A DNA stretch of 64,000 nt from Marinobacter confluentis (GTDB taxonomy: Bacteria > Pseudomonadota > Gammaproteobacteria > Pseudomonadales > Oleiphilaceae): contig NZ_SRPF01000002.1 in NCBI RefSeq assembly GCF_004785685.1, positions 248,001 to 312,000 on the forward strand. Reading direction: 5' to 3'. Shown here piece by piece: positions 56,385 through 64,000 of the stretch. Within the stretch, counting starts at the first letter, position 1. Each line of letters opens with the position of its first letter. The notes beneath the pieces were generated by a model. It was not told where the DNA came from. It did no database searches and saw nothing but the letters and a program-made list of their open reading frames with translations. The translations under genes and the position numbers were made by a program.

Positions 56385-56855
56385 ATGACCGATACAACCC
56401 TGACTATTGAGAACATTCTCGCGCCTGAACTGACGCTCTGCCGGGTGCCAGCTTCCAGCAAAAAGCGGGTGATGGAAACGATCGCAGAACAGATTCAGCA
56501 TCGGGATGAAACGCTCAGTGATGCCCAGATTTTCAATAACCTCGTATCCCGGGAACGTCTGGGAAGCACGGGCATCGGCCAGGGCATTGCCATTCCCCAT
56601 TGCCGCCTCGAAGGGCTGGATCACGTTGTGGGTGTGCTGATGACCCTGGAAGACGGCGTTGGCTTCGATGCCATCGACAACCAGCCGGTCGACCTGGTGT
56701 TTGCGCTGGTCGTTCCCAAGGAAGCCACCAGCGAACACCTGGAACTGCTCAGCCAGATCGCCGAAAAGTTCAACGATCGCGCCTTCTGTGACCATCTGCG
56801 CCAGTGCACGGATGGCGAAACGCTCTACCGGCAAATGCTGGCGGAAAGCCACTGA
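56385..56855 (+). CDS. ptsN: Nitrogen PTS regulatory protein EIIA-Ntr
   Basis: PtsN is the phosphoacceptor of the nitrogen phosphotransferase system, which regulates potassium transport and other targets. The 156-residue protein has the phosphorylated histidine H72 in GIAIPHCRLEG and the NRERLGSTGIG-like ERLGSTGIGQG loop before it. It lies 25 bp before rapZ in the conserved rpoN-linked cluster. Confidence 0.96.
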   Translation: MTDTTLTIENILAPELTLCRVPASSKKRVMETIAEQIQHRDETLSDAQIFNNLVSRERLGSTGIGQGIAIPHCRLEGLDHVVGVLMTLEDGVGFDAIDNQPVDLVFALVVPKEATSEHLELLSQIAEKFNDRAFCDHLRQCTDGETLYRQMLAESH

Positions 56856-56880
56856 AAACACCTGTTTGAGGTAACCGGGC

Positions 56881-57762
56881 ATGAAACTGATCATCGTCAG
56901 TGGCCGTTCAGGTTCTGGCAAGAGTACGGTTCTGCATGTACTTGAAGACCTGGGCTTCTACTGCATCGACAACCTGCCCATCGGCCTGCTGGTGCCCCTG
57001 ACCCAGGAGGCTACTGGCCAGTCGTCCCCCAGCAGGCTGGCGAAAATGGCGGTCAGTATTGACGCCCGCAACCTCTCCGGCGAACTCAGCAATTTTGAAA
57101 ACCTGTACCACAGCCTGCAGCAGACCGGTGTTACCGTTGAAATCATCTATCTTGACGCCGATGAGCAGTCGCTACTGCAACGGTTCCACGCCACCCGCCG
57201 CAAGCATCCCCTGAGTGACGATAAAACCTCACTCCGGGAGGCCATCGGTAATGAAAAACTCCTGCTGGAACCGCTGTCCAGGCTTGCCGACCTTTACATC
57301 GAAACCACCGGCATGTCGATGTATGAACTGCGGGACATGGTGAAACAGCGAGTGGCCGGGCGCCGGGAACAGGAGCTGGCGCTGCTGTTCCAGTCTTTCG
57401 GCTTCAAGCACGGTGTACCCCTGGATTCAGACTTCGTGTTCGACGTGCGTTGCCTGCCGAACCCTTACTGGGATACGTCGCTAAGACGTTTTACGGGCAT
57501 CGACCAGCCGGTTATCGAGTTTCTGGAAAACGACCCACTCAGCGGCAGGATGGTGAACGACCTGATCGGCTTTCTGGAAAACTGGTTGCCGTCGTTTGCC
57601 GACAGCAACCGCAGTTACATGACCATCTCCATCGGGTGCACCGGTGGCCAGCACCGGTCGGTTTATACCTGTGAGCAACTGAGCCGTCATTTCCAGAGCC
57701 GCTACAGCAACGTACAGGTTCGCCACACTGAACTACCGCACCTGCAAAGCCGGGAATCCTGA
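56881..57762 (+). CDS. rapZ: RNase adapter protein RapZ
   Basis: RapZ is a GTP/ATP-binding protein that in E. coli controls decay of the small RNA GlmZ; in other gammaproteobacteria its RNA targets are less clear. The 293-residue protein has Walker A GRSGSGKS (8-15), LPIGLL (36-41), a DARNLS segment (57-62) and a C-terminal RNA-binding part with FDVRCLPNPYWD and SIGCTGGQHRSVY. The gene is followed 4 bp later by ptsO. Confidence 0.96.
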   Translation: MKLIIVSGRSGSGKSTVLHVLEDLGFYCIDNLPIGLLVPLTQEATGQSSPSRLAKMAVSIDARNLSGELSNFENLYHSLQQTGVTVEIIYLDADEQSLLQRFHATRRKHPLSDDKTSLREAIGNEKLLLEPLSRLADLYIETTGMSMYELRDMVKQRVAGRREQELALLFQSFGFKHGVPLDSDFVFDVRCLPNPYWDTSLRRFTGIDQPVIEFLENDPLSGRMVNDLIGFLENWLPSFADSNRSYMTISIGCTGGQHRSVYTCEQLSRHFQSRYSNVQVRHTELPHLQSRES

Positions 57763-57766
57763 CTTT

Positions 57767-58036
57767 ATGGTCCGACGCAACATCACGATTATCAACAAAC
57801 TGGGGCTTCACGCCCGGGCAGCCGCCAAACTCGTGGCGACTGCCTCCCAGTATGACAGTGCCGTTCACATCAGCCGCAAGGGCCGGAAGGTGGACGCAAA
57901 AAGTATCATGCCGGTGATGATGTTGGCCGCCAGTCAGGGCATGGAAGTGGAGCTGATTGCCGAGGGAGACGACGAGGTCGAAGCCATCGAAGCTCTGGCC
58001 GGGCTGATCGACGATTATTTTGGCGAAGGCGAGTAA
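57767..58036 (+). CDS. ptsO: Nitrogen PTS phosphocarrier NPr
   Basis: NPr is the HPr-like carrier that passes phosphate from EI-Ntr to PtsN. The 89-residue protein has the active histidine H15 in GLHARAAAKL and the regulatory-site region KVDAKSIMPVMMLAA (S46). It lies 4 bp after rapZ and completes the conserved ptsN-rapZ-ptsO set. Confidence 0.96.
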   Translation: MVRRNITIINKLGLHARAAAKLVATASQYDSAVHISRKGRKVDAKSIMPVMMLAASQGMEVELIAEGDDEVEAIEALAGLIDDYFGEGE

Positions 58037-58101
58037 AACCCTGGCCAACCGGCCACGGCATTCAACCGAAACTCTTTCTCACCAGGCAAGCCTAACTCCG
58101 C

Positions 58102-58107
58102 TATAAT
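58102..58107 (+). promoter_or_regulatory. -10 box of a probable mgtE promoter
   Basis: A perfect TATAAT lies at 58102-58107; a -35 about 17 bp upstream matches the consensus only partly. The predicted start near 58114 would leave a 22-nt leader, too short for a magnesium riboswitch. Confidence 0.55.
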
Positions 58108-58135
58108 ACGGGCGTTTTCAGACTGCGGGTGCTCT

Positions 58136-59497
58136 ATGACCGATATCCTTGAAAAAAGCCAGGCTCGCCAACGTCTTCGCTCACTGAGCGAAGCGCTGGA
58201 CAGTGGCGCGCTCAAGCAGGTCTCCCGCATTCTCAACGGTGGCCTCAGTCCCAGCGATATTGCCCATCTGCTGGAATCCTCGCCACCGCGCCAGCGCGCC
58301 CTGCTGTGGAATCTGGTCGACAAACAGCTTGAAGGCGAAGTTCTTCAGTATCTGAACGATGATATCCGCAGTTACTTCCTGAGCCAGCTGAACGCTCAGG
58401 AGCTGGCGGACATCATTGAAGATTTTGAGTCGGACGACCTGGCCGACCTTCTGCAACAACTGCCGGATACGGTGATTCAGGAAGTCCTGGACACCATGGA
58501 CGAACAGGACCGGCAGCGGGTCGAGGAAGTGCTCTCCTACCCGGAGGACACCGCCGGCGGCCTGATGAACACCGACACCATTACAGTGCGGCCCGACATC
58601 AGCATCGACGTGGTGCTGCGCTACCTGCGCCGGCATCGCAACCTGCCGCCGATGACCGACAGCCTGATTGTGGTCAGCCGACGGGATGAATTTATCGGCA
58701 TGCTGCCAATCACCAAGATGCTGGTATCCAACCCCGCCGCCACGGTGCGTGAGGTGATGGACACCGACATAGATCCGATTCCTGTGACCCTGTCAGACAA
58801 CAAGGTGGCTACCCTGTTCGAACGCTACGACCTCATCTCGGCGCCGGTGGTCAGCGAAGAGGGCCGCCTGCTGGGGCGGATCACCATCGATGACGTGGTT
58901 GACGTTATCCGGGAGGAATCCGACCACTCACTGATGAGCATGGCGGGTCTGGACGAAGACGAAGACACGTTCGCGCCCATCCTCAAGACCACCCGCCGCC
59001 GCGCGGTCTGGCTGGGCATTAACCTGCTGACTGCGTTTACCGCTTCGGCGGTTATCGGCATCTTTGAAGCCACCATCGAGAAGGTAGTCGCACTGGCAGT
59101 GCTGATGCCCATCGTCGCCAGCATGGGCGGCATCGCCGGCAGCCAGACCCTGACGCTGGTGATTCGCGGCATGGCCGTGGGGCAGATCAGTGGCGCCAAT
59201 GTAGGCTGGCTGCTTAACCGGGAATTCGTCGCGGGTGCGCTGAACGGCGTGCTCTGGGCGACGGTTGTGGCATCGGCCGCCTCTTTCTGGTTCGCCGACA
59301 TCATGATTGGCGTCATTATTGCCGCCGCGCTGGTGATCAATCTGATTGCCGCGGCGCTGGTGGGCACGGTACTGCCGCTGTTCCTGAAATCGCGGAATAT
59401 TGACCCGGCCCTGGCGGGCAGCGTCATCCTGACGACCGTGACGGACTGTGTCGGGTTCATGGCGTTTCTGGGACTTGCGACGCTGGTTTATGCGTAA
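58136..59497 (+). CDS. mgtE: Magnesium transporter MgtE
   Basis: MgtE is a dimeric Mg2+ channel-like transporter. The 453-residue protein has the cytoplasmic N domain (about 20-130, with DLLQQLPDTVIQEVLDTMD), two CBS domains (about 135-260) containing YPEDTAGGLMNT, and five membrane helices from about 285. The last part contains the pore segment MGGIAGSQTLTLVIRG. There is a likely own promoter upstream and a 21-bp gap to the next gene. Confidence 0.95.
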   Translation: MTDILEKSQARQRLRSLSEALDSGALKQVSRILNGGLSPSDIAHLLESSPPRQRALLWNLVDKQLEGEVLQYLNDDIRSYFLSQLNAQELADIIEDFESDDLADLLQQLPDTVIQEVLDTMDEQDRQRVEEVLSYPEDTAGGLMNTDTITVRPDISIDVVLRYLRRHRNLPPMTDSLIVVSRRDEFIGMLPITKMLVSNPAATVREVMDTDIDPIPVTLSDNKVATLFERYDLISAPVVSEEGRLLGRITIDDVVDVIREESDHSLMSMAGLDEDEDTFAPILKTTRRRAVWLGINLLTAFTASAVIGIFEATIEKVVALAVLMPIVASMGGIAGSQTLTLVIRGMAVGQISGANVGWLLNREFVAGALNGVLWATVVASAASFWFADIMIGVIIAAALVINLIAAALVGTVLPLFLKSRNIDPALAGSVILTTVTDCVGFMAFLGLATLVYA

Positions 59498-59518
59498 TCC
59501 GACAACCGAGCTGGACTA

Positions 59519-60043
59519 ATGAATCAATACGACGACGAAGCACCACAATACGATGGCCCCAGCAAATCCCAGCTCAAACGGGAGATGCAGGCCCTGCAGG
59601 ATCTGGGCAAACGCATGCTGGATCTGAGCAACGACCAGCTCGACACCCTGCCCATCAGCGGCACACTGCGGGCCGCAATCGAAGAATCACGCCGTATTCG
59701 CCAGAACGAAGCCAAACGCAGACACCTGCAATACATCGGTAAGGTTATCCGTCAGGAGGACGACCCGGAAGGGCTTTCCCGCCAGATTGACGCCTTCTAT
59801 TCAGGCAGCGAAGAACACACCCGCCGGCACCACCTGGCCGAGCGTTGGCGCGACCGGATGATTGAAGAAGGCGACAGTGCCGTGGGGGAATTTCTGGACT
59901 ACTGCACCACCGCAGACATTCAGCACCTGCGGAACCTGGCGCGCAACGCCAGGCGGGATGCCGAGAAAGAGAAGAACACGGGCCAGCCGCGCAAACTGTT
60001 CCGCTATCTGCGGGAATGCATCGACGACGCTGAATCCGCCTGA
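59519..60043 (+). CDS. darP: Ribosome-associated protein DarP (YjgA family)
   Basis: DarP (YjgA) is a small 50S-assembly-associated protein. The 174-residue, highly charged helical protein has the family start DGPSKSQLKREMQALQDLGKRM, split by its loop, LDTLPISGTLRAAIEESRRI, and FLDYCTTADIQHLRNLARNA. It is convergent with the nitrilase gene, only 8 bp apart. Confidence 0.92.
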   Translation: MNQYDDEAPQYDGPSKSQLKREMQALQDLGKRMLDLSNDQLDTLPISGTLRAAIEESRRIRQNEAKRRHLQYIGKVIRQEDDPEGLSRQIDAFYSGSEEHTRRHHLAERWRDRMIEEGDSAVGEFLDYCTTADIQHLRNLARNARRDAEKEKNTGQPRKLFRYLRECIDDAESA

Positions 60044-60051
60044 CGATGACG

Positions 60052-60912
60052 TCAGAGTTTTCGGTGATCCCACACCGGCATGCGGGTTCTGACCTCCTCT
60101 AACCGGTCCATATCCAGCTCTGCGGTAACAATGCCAGGGCCTTCATCCAGCTCCGACAGTATTCTGCCCCAGGGGTCTGCTACCAGGCTATGGCCATAGG
60201 TTCTGCGCCGCTCACTGTTGTAGCCACCCTGCCCCGGTGCCACAAGCCAGACCTGATTTTCAATGGCCCGGGCCCTGATCAGGGCATGCCAGTGGGCATC
60301 GCCGGTGGTCCAGGTAAAGGCACTGGGCAGAGTGACCCACTGCGCACCCTGCTCCCGGAGCTTGCGGAAAAGCTCCGGAAAGCGCAGGTCGTAGCAGATT
60401 GCCAGCCCCAGCCGGCCGGCCGGTGTATCGACAACGACAACCTCTTCACCCGGCTCAAAGGTATCGGATTCCCGGTACTGCCCCTGGGCATCTTCGACGA
60501 CCGCATCGAACAGGTGAATCTTGTCGTAACGCGCAACCTGCCGCCCGGTGTCATCGAATACGACACAGCTTGCACGGACACGGTCTTCAATCCTGGACCC
60601 GTCCGGGCGGGTTGCGACAGGAACGGAACCACCCACAATCCAGATACCGAGGGCCGCCGCCTGTTCTGCAAGGAATGACAGAACCGGCCCTTCCGTGCCG
60701 ATTTCCAGGCGGCCACACTCAAGCATCCTGCGGGTTGAAAGCACGGCAAAGTTTTCTGGCAGTACCGCGACCCTGGCACCCATGCCAGCGGCCTGAACCA
60801 GCAACTGCCGGGCTTCTTCCAGATTCCTGTCAATATCCGCGCCGCTGACCATCTGAATGGCAGCCACCCGGTTTTCCTGCGCTGAAACGCCTTTCACTGT
60901 CACTGCTGACAC
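60052..60912 (-). CDS. Carbon-nitrogen hydrolase (Nit1/Nit2-like amidase)
   Basis: This 286-residue nitrilase-superfamily enzyme has the catalytic triad E53 (LPENFAVL), K131 (YDKIHLFD) and C173 (AICYDLRFPE). The Nit-type segments suggest a deaminated-glutathione or omega-amidase activity. The start codon is GTG. The gene lies 33 bp after yhdP on the same strand; such pairing (tldD-like gene elsewhere) is common in pseudomonads. The true substrate is not established here. Confidence 0.9.
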   Translation of the reverse strand: MSAVTVKGVSAQENRVAAIQMVSGADIDRNLEEARQLLVQAAGMGARVAVLPENFAVLSTRRMLECGRLEIGTEGPVLSFLAEQAAALGIWIVGGSVPVATRPDGSRIEDRVRASCVVFDDTGRQVARYDKIHLFDAVVEDAQGQYRESDTFEPGEEVVVVDTPAGRLGLAICYDLRFPELFRKLREQGAQWVTLPSAFTWTTGDAHWHALIRARAIENQVWLVAPGQGGYNSERRRTYGHSLVADPWGRILSELDEGPGIVTAELDMDRLEEVRTRMPVWDHRKL

Positions 60913-60945
60913 GGCCTGCTCCCTTTGATTGCTGTTGCCTGCGCT

Positions 60946-63900
60946 CTAGTCGCCATTATCAAATACCCGCCTGAGACGAACGTCTGGCTCATCCCATGAC
61001 CCTTCCACACTATAGGTTGCACTGGTCAGTTTACTCAATGGGTCGCCAAGTACTTTATCCAGCACGAAGAGGGCACCCCCGATGGGCGCACCTGCACCCA
61101 GCAGCACTGCGGCCAATGGCAGGTTCTGGGTCAGGGGCAACACCACCACCATGTTCATATCCAGGGTTTCCTGGGCCATGCTGGTGGTGCCACTGAACTT
61201 GAAGGCGCCAGACGGGCCGACAATCTGCAGCTCAGGGTCGAGGGTCAGTAAGCCATTATCCAGCGTGGCCTTCCCCGAAATCGCATCGAACGCAACGCCG
61301 GCTTCATAAAGATCCGAGAAGTCCAGTTTCAGTCTTCTCCAAAGGGTGTCTGAATTGAGCAGATTGAACACCCGGAAAAGCTGAGCGGTACTGTTGCCTT
61401 CCAGAATCACGCCATCATCAAAGCGCATGCTCGCGCTCCCGCTGAGCCTGTCTACCGAAAACTGATCCGGCCGGCCCGGCCAGTCCAGATCCAGATTAAT
61501 GGCGGTTCTGTCGCTGCGGAAAGGGATTTCGCTGGAAAACAATGCGCCTATATCAGCAAGAGATTCACCATTGAGCGTGCCCTGAAAGCCCGTGCGCTCC
61601 TGATTGTTTTCAATCCGCCAGCGCAGCACACCGGCCAGCATCAGTGACTTGAGCTGGCCTTCGATGTTTTCAACGGTAACCTCGCTGGCTTCCGGCCGTA
61701 ACCGAAACGACCATCTGCCCGCGTTTTCGTTATTGATCTGGAGGTCCGCAATTCGCACATTGACCTCAGGCCAGCTTGCAAAATCCATGTCCTGGAACGC
61801 CTTTACCGGATCCTCGGCCTGCAATGGCGCCTCGTCTTCGGCCAACTGTTCCTCATTGCGGGCAAGGGCCAGCTTTTCCAGGTCAACGTTCACCACACGA
61901 TCGCGATCGAGGCTCCCGGAACCGGACGCTGCCACTGGCCAGGTGATCATACCGCGGAGCCAGTCCGAGGAAATGTTGATCAGCCAGTTTTCAGCGCCGG
62001 ATACCGCGTCCAGACGCATGTCCTGGAACCGCCGTTCACCGAGGCGCAGATCATTCACTGCCAGGTCAACCCTTCCGGCCTGAAGCACCAGATCGAGGTT
62101 CATTCGCTCCTGCCAGTCCACATTGACCCCCAGCCCCTCGCTCAGCCCAGGTTCCAGGGTAATGTCCAGAGGGGCCTGGGTTGCGGCGGGCTTGCCCAGG
62201 GGGGCTGGCCAGTCGATCGTGACACCCACCAGGTCAGACATCAAACGGATAACGGGGTCGCTATCCGGAGGCAGTTCAAGTACCGCCTCATAGGCCAGCC
62301 TGCCACTTACCCCGGGGGAGCTGCCTTCGGGCAGGTCAAGCCGGTTCTGCAGGGCGGCGACATCTACCTGACCCTGCTGGCGCAGGGTGAGACCGTTGCC
62401 AAACTGACTTTTGCGGAACCAGACTGACACCGGGTTGCCGAGGAAGCGTGCGCTGACCGGTGCGCTGGAAAATCCGTTTTCGGTGCTGTAACTGACCTCC
62501 CCTGAGACATTCGTCCACTCCAGATCGGCCCCGGGAAATCGCACGGAACCGGCTTCGGTGCGCACCCGAGCGTTAACTTCCGGGGCCTGCTCCGAATCCA
62601 GCGCCAGGGCCAGGCCCAAGTCCAGGAAAAAATCACCTTCAACAACGAGACTGTCCGAGGCTGCTCCCGCCAGTTCACCCAGTGGACTGCCCTCCATCCA
62701 CCAGGCCAGGGCATCGCCTGTCACAGGCGCCGCGGCATCGATATAAACCATGGTGCTGTCATCGCCGATGCCTGGCTCCACCCTGACCTGTCCGGGTTGC
62801 AGATCAATTCCGCCGGTCCGGCCAGTCGCCAGATCGATGCGGGTCTGACCCTGATGCACGAACACCCGCCCTGACGCCCCGGTCACTTCCGGCCAGCGCT
62901 CATCGTAGGCTACGGTGCCATTTTCGAAATCGTAGACCATGGAAGACACAAAGGATCCCGGGGGAGATCCGCTACCAATCTGGCCATGGCCAAAATAGCT
63001 GCCTTGACGAATATCCACCTCACGAATCGCGGTGGTCAGCCAGTCATACAAGCCCTGGTCGACAATCTTTGCCGGGACAAAGTCGGCCAGCATATCGGCC
63101 TTGCCGTTCTGGACGCCCACCTGAAGACCCAGAACATCTTCGCCCCCGGGAACAAGCTTCAGGTCGAAAGCGCCACTCAACCGGGCTTCCGGCCCATAGT
63201 CCATGGCAATATCCTGGGAATACACTCTGGTTGCGCCGTCATCGAATCGCCAGGCAACGTCTGCCGAGAAATTGCGAACCTGCCACAACCCCCGGAACAG
63301 CGAGGGAAACCCGAACGTCAGGTCATCTGAGTCAGCGCTGACAAGGCCACCGCTGGGGGTCACCACCAGCGAGCCATACAGCCCCTGAGCTGCGGGCGCA
63401 CCATCCACCGCCCGCACCTGAATGTCCCTGAGCTCAGCCGTCAGCCGGAACTGACCGGATTCATCGGTGGGCACTTGCAGAAGCAGTTGATCCAGATTGC
63501 CCGCCGGGCGATATCTGCCAAGAGCGCCTGAAACCGCGTCAGGAAGAATCTGAAGGCGGCTGAGCAGGCCCCGAACCGGAGCTATGGGTAAGCGGTCCGC
63601 CACCAGCACATTCAGCGCTGAACCGGTCTGAAATCTGAGATCAAAACCGGGGACGGTTTCGCCGTTCCAGCGCCAGCTCAGGTCATTCAGGTGAAACTGG
63701 CCAGTACGGTGCCATGGAGGAGTTTCTGATTCCTCGCCCTGATCACTGATCTGCCGGTCGGTCTCGCTGCGGCGCCAACCGAATCGGGCGCTGATATCTT
63801 CCAGCGGTGCGAGGGACTCACTGCCCACGCCCAATTGCAGATAGGGGGTCTTCAGAATGCCACTGACCTGTTCCATCAGACCATCCCGGAAAGTCAGCCA

Positions 63901-64000
63901 GAGCTGACCGCCCACATCAAAACCCTCTGCGCGAATGCCCCGCCAGCCATATTCCTGGATCAGGCCGTCAAACAGGCGCCCGGAGTTGATATCCCCGTAG
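60946..64000 (-). CDS. yhdP: YhdP-family AsmA-like protein, 5' end cut by window edge
   Basis: This is the C-terminal part (about 1018 residues) of a YhdP/TIGR02099 protein; the frame is open to position 64000, so the start and N-terminal signal anchor lie outside. YhdP is one of the AsmA-like proteins (with TamB and YdbH) that carry phospholipids to the outer membrane. Visible family features are the DUF3971-type beta-rich repeats and the C-terminal AsmA_2 region, with VLILE-type strands and FSGTTSMAQETLDMNMVV, then a hydrophobic LAAVLLGAGAPIGGALFVLD. With mla and lpt it makes a third envelope lipid system in the window. Confidence 0.9.
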   Translation of the reverse strand, partial: YGDINSGRLFDGLIQEYGWRGIRAEGFDVGGQLWLTFRDGLMEQVSGILKTPYLQLGVGSESLAPLEDISARFGWRRSETDRQISDQGEESETPPWHRTGQFHLNDLSWRWNGETVPGFDLRFQTGSALNVLVADRLPIAPVRGLLSRLQILPDAVSGALGRYRPAGNLDQLLLQVPTDESGQFRLTAELRDIQVRAVDGAPAAQGLYGSLVVTPSGGLVSADSDDLTFGFPSLFRGLWQVRNFSADVAWRFDDGATRVYSQDIAMDYGPEARLSGAFDLKLVPGGEDVLGLQVGVQNGKADMLADFVPAKIVDQGLYDWLTTAIREVDIRQGSYFGHGQIGSGSPPGSFVSSMVYDFENGTVAYDERWPEVTGASGRVFVHQGQTRIDLATGRTGGIDLQPGQVRVEPGIGDDSTMVYIDAAAPVTGDALAWWMEGSPLGELAGAASDSLVVEGDFFLDLGLALALDSEQAPEVNARVRTEAGSVRFPGADLEWTNVSGEVSYSTENGFSSAPVSARFLGNPVSVWFRKSQFGNGLTLRQQGQVDVAALQNRLDLPEGSSPGVSGRLAYEAVLELPPDSDPVIRLMSDLVGVTIDWPAPLGKPAATQAPLDITLEPGLSEGLGVNVDWQERMNLDLVLQAGRVDLAVNDLRLGERRFQDMRLDAVSGAENWLINISSDWLRGMITWPVAASGSGSLDRDRVVNVDLEKLALARNEEQLAEDEAPLQAEDPVKAFQDMDFASWPEVNVRIADLQINNENAGRWSFRLRPEASEVTVENIEGQLKSLMLAGVLRWRIENNQERTGFQGTLNGESLADIGALFSSEIPFRSDRTAINLDLDWPGRPDQFSVDRLSGSASMRFDDGVILEGNSTAQLFRVFNLLNSDTLWRRLKLDFSDLYEAGVAFDAISGKATLDNGLLTLDPELQIVGPSGAFKFSGTTSMAQETLDMNMVVVLPLTQNLPLAAVLLGAGAPIGGALFVLDKVLGDPLSKLTSATYSVEGSWDEPDVRLRRVFDNGD

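Noticed and set aside
58036..58135. Possible magnesium riboswitch before mgtE
   Set aside because: The predicted leader is only about 22 nt and I see no M-box or ykoK-like structure.

Overview
The window looks like a chromosomal segment of a marine gammaproteobacterium. Marinobacter or a close relative is the best guess, an inference from gene order and protein character: pilB-pilC-pilD-coaE with yacG nearby, DUF1302/DUF1329 outer-membrane genes, and hisG-hisD-hisC beside murA-ibaG-mla, then kds-lpt-rpoN-hpf-ptsN-rapZ-ptsO-mgtE. No tRNA, rRNA, CRISPR array, prophage or intact insertion sequence was seen.

Positions 1-12200 are an O-antigen or surface-polysaccharide locus, visibly richer in A+T than the rest. 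Reading leftward from about 9750, the order is rfbI-rfbF-rfbG-rfbH (the complete CDP-4-keto-3,6-dideoxyhexose set), a short-chain reductase/epimerase, an FkbM methyltransferase, a split transketolase (two subunits), a GT2 glycosyltransferase and the start of a Wzx-type flippase cut by the window edge. The untranslated leader of this operon carries an ops/JUMPstart-like element, which points to RfaH control. Two more glycosyltransferases (10082-12166) run rightward.

Positions 12200-18400, all leftward, are a pilin region. A major-pilin-like gene has a sigma-54 promoter and its own terminator. Next comes a decayed IS1182-family transposase. Then a second pilin is followed at once by a TMTC-like membrane GT-C protein with TPRs, a DPM1-like polyprenyl-phosphate glycosyltransferase and a UDP-GlcNAc 2-epimerase homologue. 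I read this last set as a pilin O-glycosylation module. Positions 18660-22481 are pilB, pilC and pilD, the assembly ATPase, platform protein and prepilin peptidase that would process both pilins.

Positions 22481-41920 are mixed housekeeping and envelope genes: coaE, trmO, a hybrid histidine kinase, yacG, a YfaZ porin-like protein, an unrecognised 746-residue lipoprotein, a Bax-type glucosaminidase, an acyltransferase, a MalT-like LuxR regulator next to a DUF1329/DUF1302 pair, a thiolase, zapE and a zapG-like gene.

Positions 41939-50637 run leftward: a Nif3-family gene, hisC, hisD, hisG, murA, ibaG and mlaB-C-D-E-F (phospholipid transport at the outer membrane). A 112-bp element with perfect 27-bp inverted arms sits between hisG and hisD. 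From 50835 the divergent operon kdsD-kdsC-lptC-lptA-lptB makes Kdo precursors and exports LPS. It is followed by rpoN, hpf, ptsN, rapZ, ptsO (nitrogen PTS and sigma-54), mgtE and darP. The window ends with a leftward nitrilase-family gene and a partial yhdP.
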